Positions 8,486-16,644 of a stretch of 20,514 nucleotides of DNA are shown piece by piece. The stretch comes from Spongospora subterranea f. sp. subterranea. Its lineage: Eukaryota > Endomyxa: Phytomyxea > Phytomyxea > Plasmodiophorida. The translations under genes and the position numbers were made by a program. The notes beneath the pieces were generated by a model. It was not told where the DNA came from. It made no database searches and saw nothing but the letters and a program-made list of their open reading frames with translations. The stretch's first letter is position 1, and each line of letters starts with the position of its first letter. The DNA lies in contig JAUGWO010000154.1 in assembly GCA_049724395.1 (NCBI GenBank), positions 1-20,514 of the forward strand. The letters are read 5' to 3'.

Positions 8486-9140
8486 ACTCTCATTTCATCG
8501 CAGGTCTTCGTCTACGCAAGGCAGAACATCGCCAATTGCCAAGTCAAATCGGCTGTGATGTCGAGTTCCTCACTCATCCGCATCATTGATGGTTTCGATG
8601 CAGTATGCGCAGACTTTGCTGTGGCAATAATGTTCTGTATTGTTTTGCTACATTTGCAATGCTGACGATGCTGAGGAGAGTCTGTTTCGAATCAGACACG
8701 AGGATTTGTTCCTAAATATCGAATTGTCAAGCTCAATTTGTTTTCATTGAACGAAGTTTCTGTTCATGTCGCAAGCACATATTGGCATGGAATTATATGT
8801 TGGCACTTGCTGTGTTGTTTTCGACACAACAATATCCTGTCGTCTTTTAGACGATGATCTTCATCGCATCGACTGGTCGGCAACGGTAGGTAGAATTGAT
8901 AAAAACGGATTGCGCATTGATGATCAAATGCGTTCAGATTAACGTCTCTCATAATTAACTGCATTGGCAAAGCCAATACTGCAACGCGTGGGAAGCGAAA
9001 ACACTTTTCAACTGTACGAGGTCTCAAAGCAGCGCGATACGTCAAGCTCTCACAAGCTCAGCTTGAGCTTGTACACGCTGGAGTCGACGCCGTCCTTATG
9101 CGTGTGAGTTTTACTGAGTTCCAGAACGGTTCCCCAGTCA
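8486..9140. other. stretch without a recognisable gene
   Basis: No long frame or domain recognised on either strand. A perfect 9-bp inverted repeat with a 3-nt loop lies at 9052-9072 (ACAAGCTCA / TGAGCTTGT). A few protein-like stretches appear on both strands but cannot be assigned. Confidence 0.35.
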
Positions 9141-9143
9141 AAG

Positions 9144-9752
9144 TTGGGTGAACGGATTCCCGTCGAGATCAGCGCAAAGCGAGCCTACGATAACCATCTC
9201 CAGAGCCTGTTGCACTTATTCCAGCTGATTCGACATTACGAAGATCTGATCATTTTGCTTTCCGATCAACCGCACAAGGTTCCCGCCATGAACATTGACT
9301 CAGTTCGTAAGGAATCACGTTTGGCGTCTTTTTGGAGAACCGACTGCTTTTTTTCAGAAATGTTATCTTGATTGGCGAACCCTGAAAGAAGCAAGGCAGC
9401 TGCTGAAATCGGAACGGGACAGCGGTATGGGATATGTTCGGTGGTCAAGTCCTGTCGTCTGGATCTTGGTTAGATCCAGATAACATCACGCAGATGGGCT
9501 CTGCTCTCAAGGCGATCCATCATATAGTTCGGTCGTCGTGGGGCCTATCAGGGAGTATGCCCTGGTGGTCAGGTTCAACGAGCGCTGACGCCTTGTCAAT
9601 CGGCTCCGATGCGACAGGCATTCACCATCGCCTTTGATTTGGCGGAGAGGGGGCCGACTGAATCAACCGCGTTCGGGAATGTGTTCGAGCGCATTGAGAA
9701 GGAGATGAAGGATTATGAGGCAAATGGGGGATACTCAGCTGAGACCAACTGA
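9144..9752 (+). CDS. unknown protein, 3' exons of a multi-exon gene
   Basis: Two exons join cleanly. Exon 9358-9468 (KCYLDWRTLKEARQLLKSER at its start) ends at TTG|GTTAGA. A 59-nt intron ends in ATATAG at 9527, and exon 9528-9752 continues in phase to TGA, ending in ERIEKEMKDYEANGGYS and a short tail. Before 9358 stands a strong acceptor (TTTTTTTCAG) with a consensus donor GTAAGG at 9307. The coding-like stretch 9144-9306 (including SLLHLFQLIRHYEDLIILLS) would be the upstream exon, but its phase is off by one. Either the exon is read differently or there is an indel. The protein is helical and charged; I do not recognise it. Confidence 0.4.
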
Positions 9753-9840
9753 GGTGCTCATTTATTGCGACTACCGTAAAATCGAAAACGGCCCGAATTA
9801 TTTTTATGGTTTATTCAATATTGATATTGCTCCTTTAGAT
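9753..9840 (+). other. spacer after the unknown gene
   Basis: A/T-rich sequence without an AATAAA signal. A CTCCTTTAG just before an ATG at 9840 could be an acceptor for the next coding-like segment. Confidence 0.3.
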
Positions 9841-10477
9841 GTTCAAACGCAACGATAATGTGAAAACCTTTTTCGAAGATTTCAAAGAATCGTTTTTCGA
9901 GGTATTTCCGTTGTCTTTTCTGATTTTTATCGATTTTGTTGCTTTAGAGTCTATAAAAAATACCGAATGATAATTTTGGAAAATTTACATAGAAAATACG
10001 TGATAGAAAAGCTGGCAGTTTGGGTTGATGGCAAAACCGATAAGCGTCACGAAGTCTCTCTTCTGCTGTTTTATCGTAATCACGATGTCCCCGAATTTAA
10101 TGCGATGTCACATCTTCTGGCACACGTGGGATCCAATCACCTGACTAGTGGATGTGTGTTGCCCGGCAAGCGATGGTCTACTAGTATTGGACGAAACATT
10201 CAACAGATGCGGTCGATCACCTACGATGAAGTCAATAATGTTTTCAAGATCTTTGCCGTCTCGTCGTCGTCGGGGTCCTGAAAGCCATGAAAGGAGCTCG
10301 TCATGCCGCCCCTATCATCGCAACTTGCGTTGGTTCAGGGACGTCATCGTGAGCCCAAATGGCAACCGGTGCTTTGGAAAGTGGGAACGTTGTCAGAAAA
10401 AACTTCACGATGCGCTCGCGACTTTGAGGGAATGGGCTGTTCTAGCAGATGAGTATATTCACCTTCAACATTCTTAG
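9840..10477 (+). CDS. coding-like exon cluster, unassigned
   Basis: Three protein-like segments occur in sequence. 9840-9902 begins MFKRNDNVKTFFEDFKESFF and is followed by GTATTT and, 46 nt on, a good acceptor (TTGCTTTAG). 9967-10233 includes LAVWVDGKTDKRHEVSLLLF. About 10230-10430 is open in two frames, one with KAMKGARHAAPIIATCVGSG. The frames do not join without help, so exon borders remain open. I do not recognise the family. The local content looks coding rather than random. Confidence 0.3.
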
Positions 10478-10479
10478 CA

Positions 10480-11060
10480 CTACCCCCGGTTCAAGGAGAC
10501 GATGCCACTTATAATCTTGTGAGTCAGGTCATCCTTCAACCAGAAGAAATTGGGGATGATTCCTTTCACAGATATGGATATATCGTGCAGCGCGTTTAGA
10601 GCAACCGTAAATCAAAGTCTCTCTGAACAAGCTTAAAAGCGTTGTCAATGCCATGATTGGCAATATACGCCAATCGTCAACCTGTTGACAACTGCTGCAG
10701 CCGACAATATAGAATCGGATTTTTGTTCTGATCTCAATGATATTGTCAATCATTGATGTATTATGATATAGACAGAGCACGTTTGACGTGAATGTTGACT
10801 GCCCGATCAACAACGACACTCATTGTGCTTTACAGGCGATGGCGCCAACACAATGTCGAGAGCAGACTTCTGGCGACATCGACATCAACAGTTGGCGATT
10901 ACAACCATGTGTCCACCATGAACCTGAATTTATTGGCATTTTTCAGCGCGGGCGGTCAACGGGAACAGCGTTTGGGATACGATAATTGGCAAAGGATTGC
11001 AGAAGTCGTTGCCTGTCAACAGCTTGACATTGCCGCCATGTGTCCACAATGACCTGGACT
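10480..11060. other. unassigned sequence with a diverged direct repeat
   Basis: No gene assigned. The segment at about 10887-10948 recurs, diverged, at about 11019-11080 (132-bp offset). The most similar core reads CCATGTGTCCACCATGAACC against CCATGTGTCCACAATGACCT. The offset is a multiple of three, which would suit a repeated protein unit. The first copy is not open in the matching minus-strand frame, however. Confidence 0.45.
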
Positions 11061-11387
11061 TTATCGCCATTGACAGCAACCACACAGCAATGCCTCACGA
11101 TTTTCGTATTTACGACGCTGCGGCCGTAGATGCAGTGGTTGGGGGAACATTTCCAGGGAGATTGAGCAGATTTCATAAAGGATTGGTCCGCCCAGAAACG
11201 TTGACACCGGGAAATCGGCCGAGATTTGTGTCCAGGTCAGGATGAATGCACTGGAGTCAAGGGCAGTTGTTGTCATTGTTAATGAGACTCCTTGCTGAGG
11301 AACGGGAGCGTCCTTCTGGTTGCTGATTGGATATTCCAGAAACAAGCAAGAATCGTGGAATTCAGAGGTTATCTTGCAATTATACAA
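11061..11387 (-). CDS. exon-like segment of a possible secreted protein
   Basis: A 108-codon minus-strand frame. Its first two thirds look like an extracellular beta-sandwich: ITSEFHDSCLFLEYPIS, then VSLTMTTTALDSSAFILTWT, then a Gly-Pro-rich turn. A distant CUB- or fibronectin-type fold is conceivable, but no diagnostic residues are present. The segment follows an AG acceptor-like site (ATTGCAAG). It may belong with the signal-peptide-like segment at 11783-11980 on the same strand. Confidence 0.35.
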   Translation of the reverse strand: MYNCKITSEFHDSCLFLEYPISNQKDAPVPQQGVSLTMTTTALDSSAFILTWTQISADFPVSTFLGGPILYEICSISLEMFPQPLHLRPQRRKYENREALLCGCCQWR

Positions 11388-11782
11388 CTAAATCTGGCTA
11401 GCTGCATAATCATTTGGAAACTTTCATACCTCAACTGCTGAAGCTTGACCCGATGATTAGCAGCAAACTTTGGTGTCGGGTATAGAACATACCCAAACTG
11501 AGTCGCAGCTATGCCAAGTCGGTGAAAAAAGAGGATTTCAACTGCTGATAATCCAATAGTTCGCGAACATGAACAAGTTTTTTGTTGCTTGAATTCCTTA
11601 CAGCAGATTACCTGCTTGAAAAGTGAATCAACAACAGGGGCACTATCTGGATCGTGGCCAATCTGTGGTCGATTTCACCAGAACATCGACAATCGACCCA
11701 TCCAGAGTGAGACGTCGCGATCTAAATTGACTACCTATTGGAGAAACGACATTTTGATGGCGTCAACAATAATACCTATCGG
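11388..11782 (-). other. coding-like minus-strand patches
   Basis: Two patches read like protein on the minus strand. About 11620-11665 includes GHDPDSAPVVDSLFKQ directly before a GTAATC donor-like site. About 11435-11540 includes FFHRLGIAATQFGYVLYPTP before a GTATGA donor-like site. They may be internal exons linking the segments at 11783 and 11387, but the phases do not close in my reading. Confidence 0.3.
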
Positions 11783-11980
11783 TCATCTCTGCTCGGCTCG
11801 GCTGTTTGGATTCTTGAAATACGATGTCCAGTGAATTGTCAAAGAATTGACGCAATCACCATTTTTAACACAATCGAACATGTTGAGGGCTCCACCGAGG
11901 AGCATCACCGTCATTGCGCTAACAAACTTTAAATACATATTGTGAGATAAGATATGATTATTGAACAGACAGTTCAGCAA
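11783..11980 (-). CDS. signal-peptide-like first exon, unassigned
   Basis: From an ATG at 11936-11938 the minus strand encodes MYLKFVSAMTVMLLGGALN, a typical cleavable signal peptide. A short Cys-containing mature start follows (CVKNGDCVNSLTIHW), then a GT-containing donor-like GTATTT. An upstream in-frame ATG at 11978-11980 is also possible. It suits the first exon of a secreted or surface protein reading leftward into the segments at 11.0-11.7 kb. Confidence 0.35.
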   Translation of the reverse strand: MLNCLFNNHILSHNMYLKFVSAMTVMLLGGALNMFDCVKNGDCVNSLTIHWTSYFKNPNSRAEQR

Positions 11981-12076
11981 GTCGGGATTCGCCCCATCTT
12001 GACGGTTGGTAAAAGGTGATCGCTACACGTGAAGTTTGGGCCTCAGGAATCATTAGGGTTGATCCGGGAAATTAGC

Positions 12077-12082
12077 CTTTAT
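12077..12082 (-). promoter_or_regulatory. minus-strand AATAAA
   Basis: TTTATT on the plus strand, so AATAAA on the minus strand, about 410 nt beyond the PSME3-like stop codon. It is the nearest canonical poly(A) signal I found for that gene, so it may mark the end of a long 3' untranslated region. It could instead serve another transcript. Confidence 0.3.
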
Positions 12083-12199
12083 TATTAGGTTGTCTGACAC
12101 CTCAAAGTGTTCGCCCTGCGACCTCTGCTTTGCGGTTGGTGATCGACCAGCTAGGTCCTCACAGCGAGGGATGCTGAGCAGCAGTCGTAAACTGAAAAT

Positions 12200-12430
12200 T
12201 TACTGAAAACGCTCTGCAGGAGAAAAAGAATTTGGTTTGTAAGTTAAATTGAACAATAAAGTCCAATTTTGCTCAATTTCTTCGAGCGGATCGATCACCA
12301 ACTGGGGAATTGTTGAGTCGACTCCATCTTCAAACTCGATCAATATAATTTCATATCCAGTTTTTGAATCAAAAAACTGTATTATACATATTTGTGGACG
12401 ATCTGAGTTTTGCCATCTATAGGGGGACAA
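12200..12430 (-). CDS. exon-like segment just downstream of the PSME3-like gene
   Basis: A 76-codon minus-strand frame, including SKTGYEIILIEFEDGVDST, IDPLEEIEQNW and an Asn-x-Thr. The acidic, strand-rich composition is protein-like. TATAATACAG forms a possible acceptor just before its first Phe-Phe. It starts only about 60 bases after the PSME3-like stop codon, so it may instead be 3' untranslated sequence of that gene. Family not recognised. Confidence 0.3.
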   Translation of the reverse strand: MSPYRWQNSDRPQICIIQFFDSKTGYEIILIEFEDGVDSTIPQLVIDPLEEIEQNWTLLFNLTYKPNSFSPAERFQ

Positions 12431-12493
12431 TACTCAAACCGTTTGAATACCGAACGGAACTTCGAAATGTACACCATCAGCACATTACTGATA

Positions 12494-14447
12494 CTAGTAC
12501 ATTGATGACTGGTGATTTGACGAACGTGGCGACCGGATCTTCTCTAGATTCTTGATAATCCTACAAACCAGTCATTGCTAGATCAGAAATTAAGAAATAA
12601 CACAAAAACCAAAAAACTAAATCTTCATGATATTAACAAGTTGAAGGAAGATATTTACAGATCGTGAAGCAGCGCAGCGTTATTTCGGAGATCGCTACCT
12701 GTAACAACAATCATTAGTCGTGATGAAGTACTTACTGATTACGGAAACAAACAAACCGACAACGAAGATTAAAACATCAAAAACATGCCTCAAACGGTGG
12801 GGAGTAAACTTCGAAGCGCAATAACAACATTAATTCGGGAGAAAATGAATCTGACGAATCTTACAGAATAGGCGTAAATTCGTATACATCTTGGAGTCAA
12901 GCTCCCTAACCGCCATCAAATAATCTTGCACCTCGGGATACTTCAGCATTTTTGAACCAACTTTAGCCCGCCTAAAATATGTTTGAACACAAAACTCTTG
13001 CGTGTTGAATGATGTCGCGATGAACGGTGAAAACAGAGGGCAAAACCAGGAGAGAGAAGAATCTGAAAAGCAAGTATGTTTGACGATAACAGCAAAACAT
13101 ATTTGAACGGGCTCGAAAAGAGTAAGTGAATGAAACGACGTACGAGACGAAGTATCCGGACATTGACTCGAAAATTGAGAAAACGCTATCTTCCGCACGG
13201 GATAGCTCTGAAACGGTCTCCTCTTGAATTGATACTCCTTTAACAAAACTCAGTACATATACAATATCGATGATAAACCTCATTCGACAGCAGCACAAAT
13301 TAGAATAAAAGCCAAGCCGACAAAGTTATGGCATGAGGACATACATCAACCATAAGAATAAGAAAAAAAATGTGGCAATGAAAATGAAAAAACAAGTGGT
13401 TCGACATAATGACAACGCAATGAAAACTCAATGGGTAAGTACCGAAATTGTTGCCATCTTCGATCCGGGGGATGGCCAGCTGGATGGAGATCTTGACGGT
13501 TCCGATTAACTCTATCATGTCGAGCATCTGCCCCTTCAAAAGGAACAAAGGGGCAACAACCGTCTTGTTGCATTTGAGAACCGAGAGTGTACGCGTTGCG
13601 CCATCGAATGATTCATCCGCAGCTATCGCATCCCCATCTGTTTGATACGTCATTCCGATGGAGCAAGAAGCAACAAAACGATTTTGCTCGGCGGTGAATC
13701 ATCGGAACAAAAAAGTGGACTGACGTCCGCAGTAGATGAAACTTTTCTTATCCGACTTGCAAACAGCCAAAGCGATATGAAATCAAAACCGCTCAGATAA
13801 TACCGTGCATGATAAAAAAAGGCAGTGAGAAGAGTCAAACCCAAAATGCCAGACAATACCGTTTCGATGGTGAAAAGTGGAAATCCCGAGCAAGAGGTTT
13901 TACAAAAAAAGACTACGAAGTTGATATTCGCAGCGAAAAAACAACTCGCGAACAGAAGAGTTAAGGGAAATGCAGTCTGGACTATTCCTTTAAGACTCAA
14001 AACTCCAAGTCATCAAAACACAGCGTTTTACTGATGCTCGCACTGGAAACAAAACACAACAAAATGGATATGCGTTGATAACGTTGAATCCGTTTAACCG
14101 TGTTGTGACAAACTTACCCAATTGTACATCATTCCCGTCGTCGCACGAGGCCAGTTTGCGCTTCTTGGAGATTCCGCCGGAATTGTACGGTTCAACTTCT
14201 ATCGCCTCCATAACGTCGGTCGTCGCCAGGTTGAATTCTGGCGCCTCTTTCAGCAGCCTCTGCAGCTGCATAACTTTCGCCGGAAGTTTCGAGTGAATGA
14301 TATCATTGGCATCGCAAGAGAATCCATCTGAAACAGAACCAAGGGTGGGTTCATGGACGCCGCGAACGCAAAAACATTGGCGATCAACAGACCGATAATG
14401 TCATCGTATTGAACGCGAACATCATCCGATCGCATTTCGGACGGCAT
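12494..14447 (-). CDS. PSME3: proteasome activator PA28-gamma / REG-gamma (PSME3-like)
   Basis: PA28-gamma forms a heptameric ring that caps the 20S proteasome in the nucleus and promotes ATP-independent degradation. Exons in transcription order: 14447-14393, 14327-14118, 13637-13443, 13237-13144, 12971-12865, 12698-12659, 12560-12494. All introns are GT-AG (65, 480, 205, 172, 166 and 98 nt) and all phases close. The product is 255 residues; human PSME3 has 254. Landmarks: nuclear-localisation-type SKKRKL (residues 72-77, human YKKRRL), the activation-loop signature IPRIEDGNNFG (144-154) followed by VSIQEETVSEL, the RAKVGSKMLKYPEVQDY helix (186-202), and the carboxy-terminal LIIKNLEKIRSPRSSN ending in Tyr. 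The nuclear signal and PRSSN end place it with the gamma rather than the alpha/beta paralogs. A second good acceptor at 14043 could create a 7-residue micro-exon. The first donor (CG|GTCTGT) is weak. Confidence 0.93.
13650..14034 (+). other. open frames antisense inside intron 2 of the PSME3-like gene
   Basis: Intron 2 is by far the longest of the gene (480 nt). Its plus strand has two protein-like stretches. One, about 13655-13800, includes KTILLGGESSEQKSGLTSAV. The other, 13825-14034, is Lys-rich from an ATG at 13846. The minus strand is also open over 116 codons but hydrophobic and T-rich, as expected of an intron. I do not recognise either. A nested antisense gene is possible; a compositional artefact is as likely. 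Confidence 0.2.
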
Positions 14448-14508
14448 CGTCGACCACGCCTTACACACACACCAGACGATATCAATTGAATTACGGACTC
14501 CGTGAATG

Positions 14509-15103
14509 ACAAGTGAAGTGATATTTGGCGATGGGAGTGCCGTCAACAAGTGTTGGGGCAGCAATACGAGTGTCTGGTATTGTGATATCAACACCATAAA
14601 CAAGTAAAGTGATGTTTGGCGATGGGAGTGCCGTCAACAAGTGTTGGGGCAGCAATACGAGTGTCTGGTATTGTGATATCAACACCATAAACAAGTAAAG
14701 TGATGTTTGGCGATGGGAGTGCCGTCAACAAGTGTTTGGGGCAGCAATACGAGTGTCTGGTATTGTGATATCAACACCATAAACAAGTAAAGTGATGTTT
14801 GGCGATGGGAGTGCCGTCAACAAGTGTTGGGGCAGCAACAAGTAAAGTGATGTTTGGCGATGGGAGTGCCGTCAACAAGTGTTGGGGCAGCAATACGAGT
14901 GTCTGGTATTGTGATATCAACACCATAAACAAGTAAAGTGATGTTTGGCGATGGGAGTGCCGTCAACAAGTGTTGGGGCAGCAATACGAGTGTCTGGTAT
15001 TGTGATATCAACACCATAAACAAGTAAAGTGATGTTTGGCGATGGGAGTGCCGTCAACAAGTGTTGGGGCAGCAATACGAGTGTCTGGTATTGTGATATC
15101 ACC
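14509..15103. repeat. 91-bp tandem repeat (minisatellite), about 6.6 copies
   Basis: The anchor word TTTGGCGATGGGAGTGCCGT recurs with its ATG/ATA start at 14521, 14612, 14703, 14795, 14850, 14941 and 15032. The period is 91 bp, with one 92-bp copy and one copy shortened to 55 bp by a single internal deletion. The copies are otherwise almost identical. The first (14521) is the most diverged and merges into the PSME3-like upstream region. Because 91 is not a multiple of three, a long frame through it must change reading frame each copy, so the open frames inside it are not genes. Confidence 0.97.
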
Positions 15104-15160
15104 ATGCCTTGACATCATATAGGATATCTATAGTATTGCCTGTCAACACTGCGACTGGAG

Positions 15161-15313
15161 TACACACTAAATATGAACATTCCCGAATAGTGACCGGTAC
15201 ACACTATTCGTACCACACTATAATTAGTGTGTATTCCCAATTAGTGTGTTACACACTATTAACTGTGGAGTTACCCAAAATCACACAAACGCAATTACTG
15301 TAATACACACTAA
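15161..15313. repeat. cluster of ACACACTA inverted repeats
   Basis: ACACACTA occurs at 15162, 15199, 15251 and 15305, and its complement TAGTGTGT at 15225 and 15242. A near copy lies at 15213. They pair into hairpins: 15242-15249 with 15251-15258 (8 bp, 1-nt loop), a CACACTA/TAGTGTG pair around TAAT at 15214-15231, and CGAATAGTG/CACTATTCG at 15184-15210 (9 bp, 9-nt loop). The cluster fills the gap between the minisatellite and the LINE fragment. Confidence 0.85.
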
Positions 15314-15354
15314 TTACGATGAACGGTGTACCGACAAACCCTGATATAGAATAA

Positions 15355-16275
15355 GGGACAGATGGCAGTTTTAACAAGGATAAAGGAGGAGGAGCAGCAG
15401 CTCTTCTAATTGATTATACGAATAGAGATGAGAACCATGAACCTAGTGAACTGGTAACTGGTGTTAAACTAGGAATCCAAATGACATCATCATATGAATG
15501 TGAGATGATTGCACTGAATAGTGGACTGGATATAGCAATAGAACAGGACTATAAAGAAAGAATGATCCATATAATGACTGATTCTGTATCGTGGATGAGT
15601 CAACTAAAACTACCGATAAAGCCAAAGAGAGTAAACGCTACTGTAGCGGAGTGTGCCGCCAAAATAGCTCAGTTAACACAAGATAATACGGTGGACATAC
15701 ACTTTATTCCGAGTCATGTGGAAAAAAACGACAATAGTGGCCTAGAAACGAAAATCACCATAGGACACAGCAATGAGATAGACGAGTTAGCAAAACAAGC
15801 TTCAATAGACGGCGATGAGATACAGCATGATCCTTTTATATCATCATTTAAATTGCATCTCAGGAAAAAAGAACAAGAAAATCTTCGTGATTACATCAAA
15901 GAAAACGTAAACACTAGCAAATTCAAAGGATACCCAAACAGATACAAATTTAAAAGCAAAATGACGCTAAACGAAAGGAAGCTTGAACCTGCGACCCCGC
16001 TACTAAACCGAGCGCGAACAGGACATGCAAGCACACGGCAACATCTGGAAAATCTCAATATGGAAGAGAGCAGTGTATGCAGGCATTGCAATACGGAGGA
16101 AGAGGCAATTGAACACCAAGTACTGAAATGCAAGGCACTGAAAGGAAAATTACGCAAAGTCAGGACATCATGTCACCTACTCCAAACAGAGTCATTCGAA
16201 AATGCTCTATGGGAGTACCCCCAGGAATTGAATGGAATACTAGTAAAAGCAATGAAAAAGCGGTGTTTCATCTAA
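15355..16275 (+). CDS. LINE ORF2 carboxy-terminus: RNase H and CCHC knuckle
   Basis: The open frame begins directly after an in-frame TAA and has no start codon of its own; the first ATG is 15481. RNase HI residues are visible: Asp in TDGSF (15361), Glu in ECEMIAL (15502), Asp in MTDS (15580), and GHSNEIDELAK with His 15766 and Asp 15781. The carboxy-terminal knuckle is Cys-x2-Cys-x8-His-x4-Cys (codons 16078, 16087, 16114, 16129), as in RNase H-bearing LINEs of the I/Jockey type. Endonuclease and reverse transcriptase are absent, so this is a 5'-truncated copy. About 307 codons remain uninterrupted, which suggests a fairly young insertion. Confidence 0.8.
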   Translation, partial: GTDGSFNKDKGGGAAALLIDYTNRDENHEPSELVTGVKLGIQMTSSYECEMIALNSGLDIAIEQDYKERMIHIMTDSVSWMSQLKLPIKPKRVNATVAECAAKIAQLTQDNTVDIHFIPSHVEKNDNSGLETKITIGHSNEIDELAKQASIDGDEIQHDPFISSFKLHLRKKEQENLRDYIKENVNTSKFKGYPNRYKFKSKMTLNERKLEPATPLLNRARTGHASTRQHLENLNMEESSVCRHCNTEEEAIEHQVLKCKALKGKLRKVRTSCHLLQTESFENALWEYPQELNGILVKAMKKRCFI

Positions 16276-16330
16276 AAGCAATGAATCCGATAAACCTGCA
16301 AACACGTATAGAAATGTTTAAGACATAAAG
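16276..16330 (+). other. LINE 3' flank up to the LTR
   Basis: Fifty-five A-rich bases separate the LINE stop codon from the first base of the candidate LTR. They are the likely LINE 3' end and hold the left side of the LTR element's target site (ending ACATAAAG). Confidence 0.4.
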
Positions 16331-16462
16331 TGTCATGATCGTACCAAGACCGTACTCCATGACAGATTAATAAACTGCTAACCGTACCGTCCGAGCTGGG
16401 CAAATGCTCAGTTCGGACAACGTCGTTTATTACTAACATCGTTTGTGCCAACGTCCCTGACA
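16331..16462 (+). repeat. candidate 5' LTR of the Ty3/gypsy element
   Basis: The proposed LTR begins TGTCA and ends TGACA, a perfect 5-bp terminal inverted repeat with the usual TG...CA ends. It is 132 bp long, which is short for the family. It contains AATAAA (16369-16374) and a hairpin with a 10-bp stem (16389-16398 with 16409-16418, one G-U pair). The downstream copy is outside the window, so the borders rest only on these signals. Confidence 0.5.
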
Positions 16463-16474
16463 GTTTGTCCGAAC
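16463..16474 (+). other. candidate primer-binding site, self-priming type
   Basis: Immediately after the proposed LTR, TTGTCCGAAC (16465-16474) is the exact complement of GTTCGGACAA (16411-16420) inside the LTR. No TGG-starting tRNA-type site is seen in the leader. This fits the self-priming used by the Tf1/sushi group of chromoviruses, in which the transcript's own 5' end pairs next to the LTR. Confidence 0.4.
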
Positions 16475-16644
16475 CTCCCTCTCCCTCTCTCTCTCCCTCC
16501 TTCTATTTGACTCTATAACTAACTACACCATCTAATCCTAACCTCTCTCTCTCTCTTTTTTCTATTAACTCTATAACGAACTATTCACCGACTAATCCTT
16601 CTACAACTAACACTATCTAACTAACTCTAACCCCATCTCTCTTA
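16475..16644 (+). other. pyrimidine-rich leader of the element
   Basis: CT-rich untranslated leader between the primer site and gag. It contains CTCTCTCT tracts and an imperfect duplication of about 59 bp period, with CTCTATAACTAACT near 16511 and CTCTATAACGAACT near 16569. Confidence 0.6.

Noticed and set aside
9458-9480. Hairpin TCTGGATCT / AGATCCAGA as a regulatory stem-loop
   Set aside because: Only 9 bp, and it spans the donor of a likely intron. Such short stems are common by chance.
12840-13300. Separate minus-strand frames as independent genes
   Set aside because: They are exons 4 and 5 of the PSME3-like gene running on into its introns.
13650-14000. 116-codon hydrophobic minus-strand frame
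   Set aside because: It lies inside intron 2 of the PSME3-like gene. Its T-rich composition explains the hydrophobic residues.
14509-15103. CRISPR-like array
   Set aside because: The repeats abut directly with no unique spacers, and the genome is eukaryotic.
14491-15105. Repeated minus-strand open frames sharing a Met-Val-Leu-Ile-Ser start within the minisatellite
   Set aside because: They are the same 91-bp unit read over and over. The period is not a multiple of three, so each frame is soon lost; no splice or start context supports a gene.
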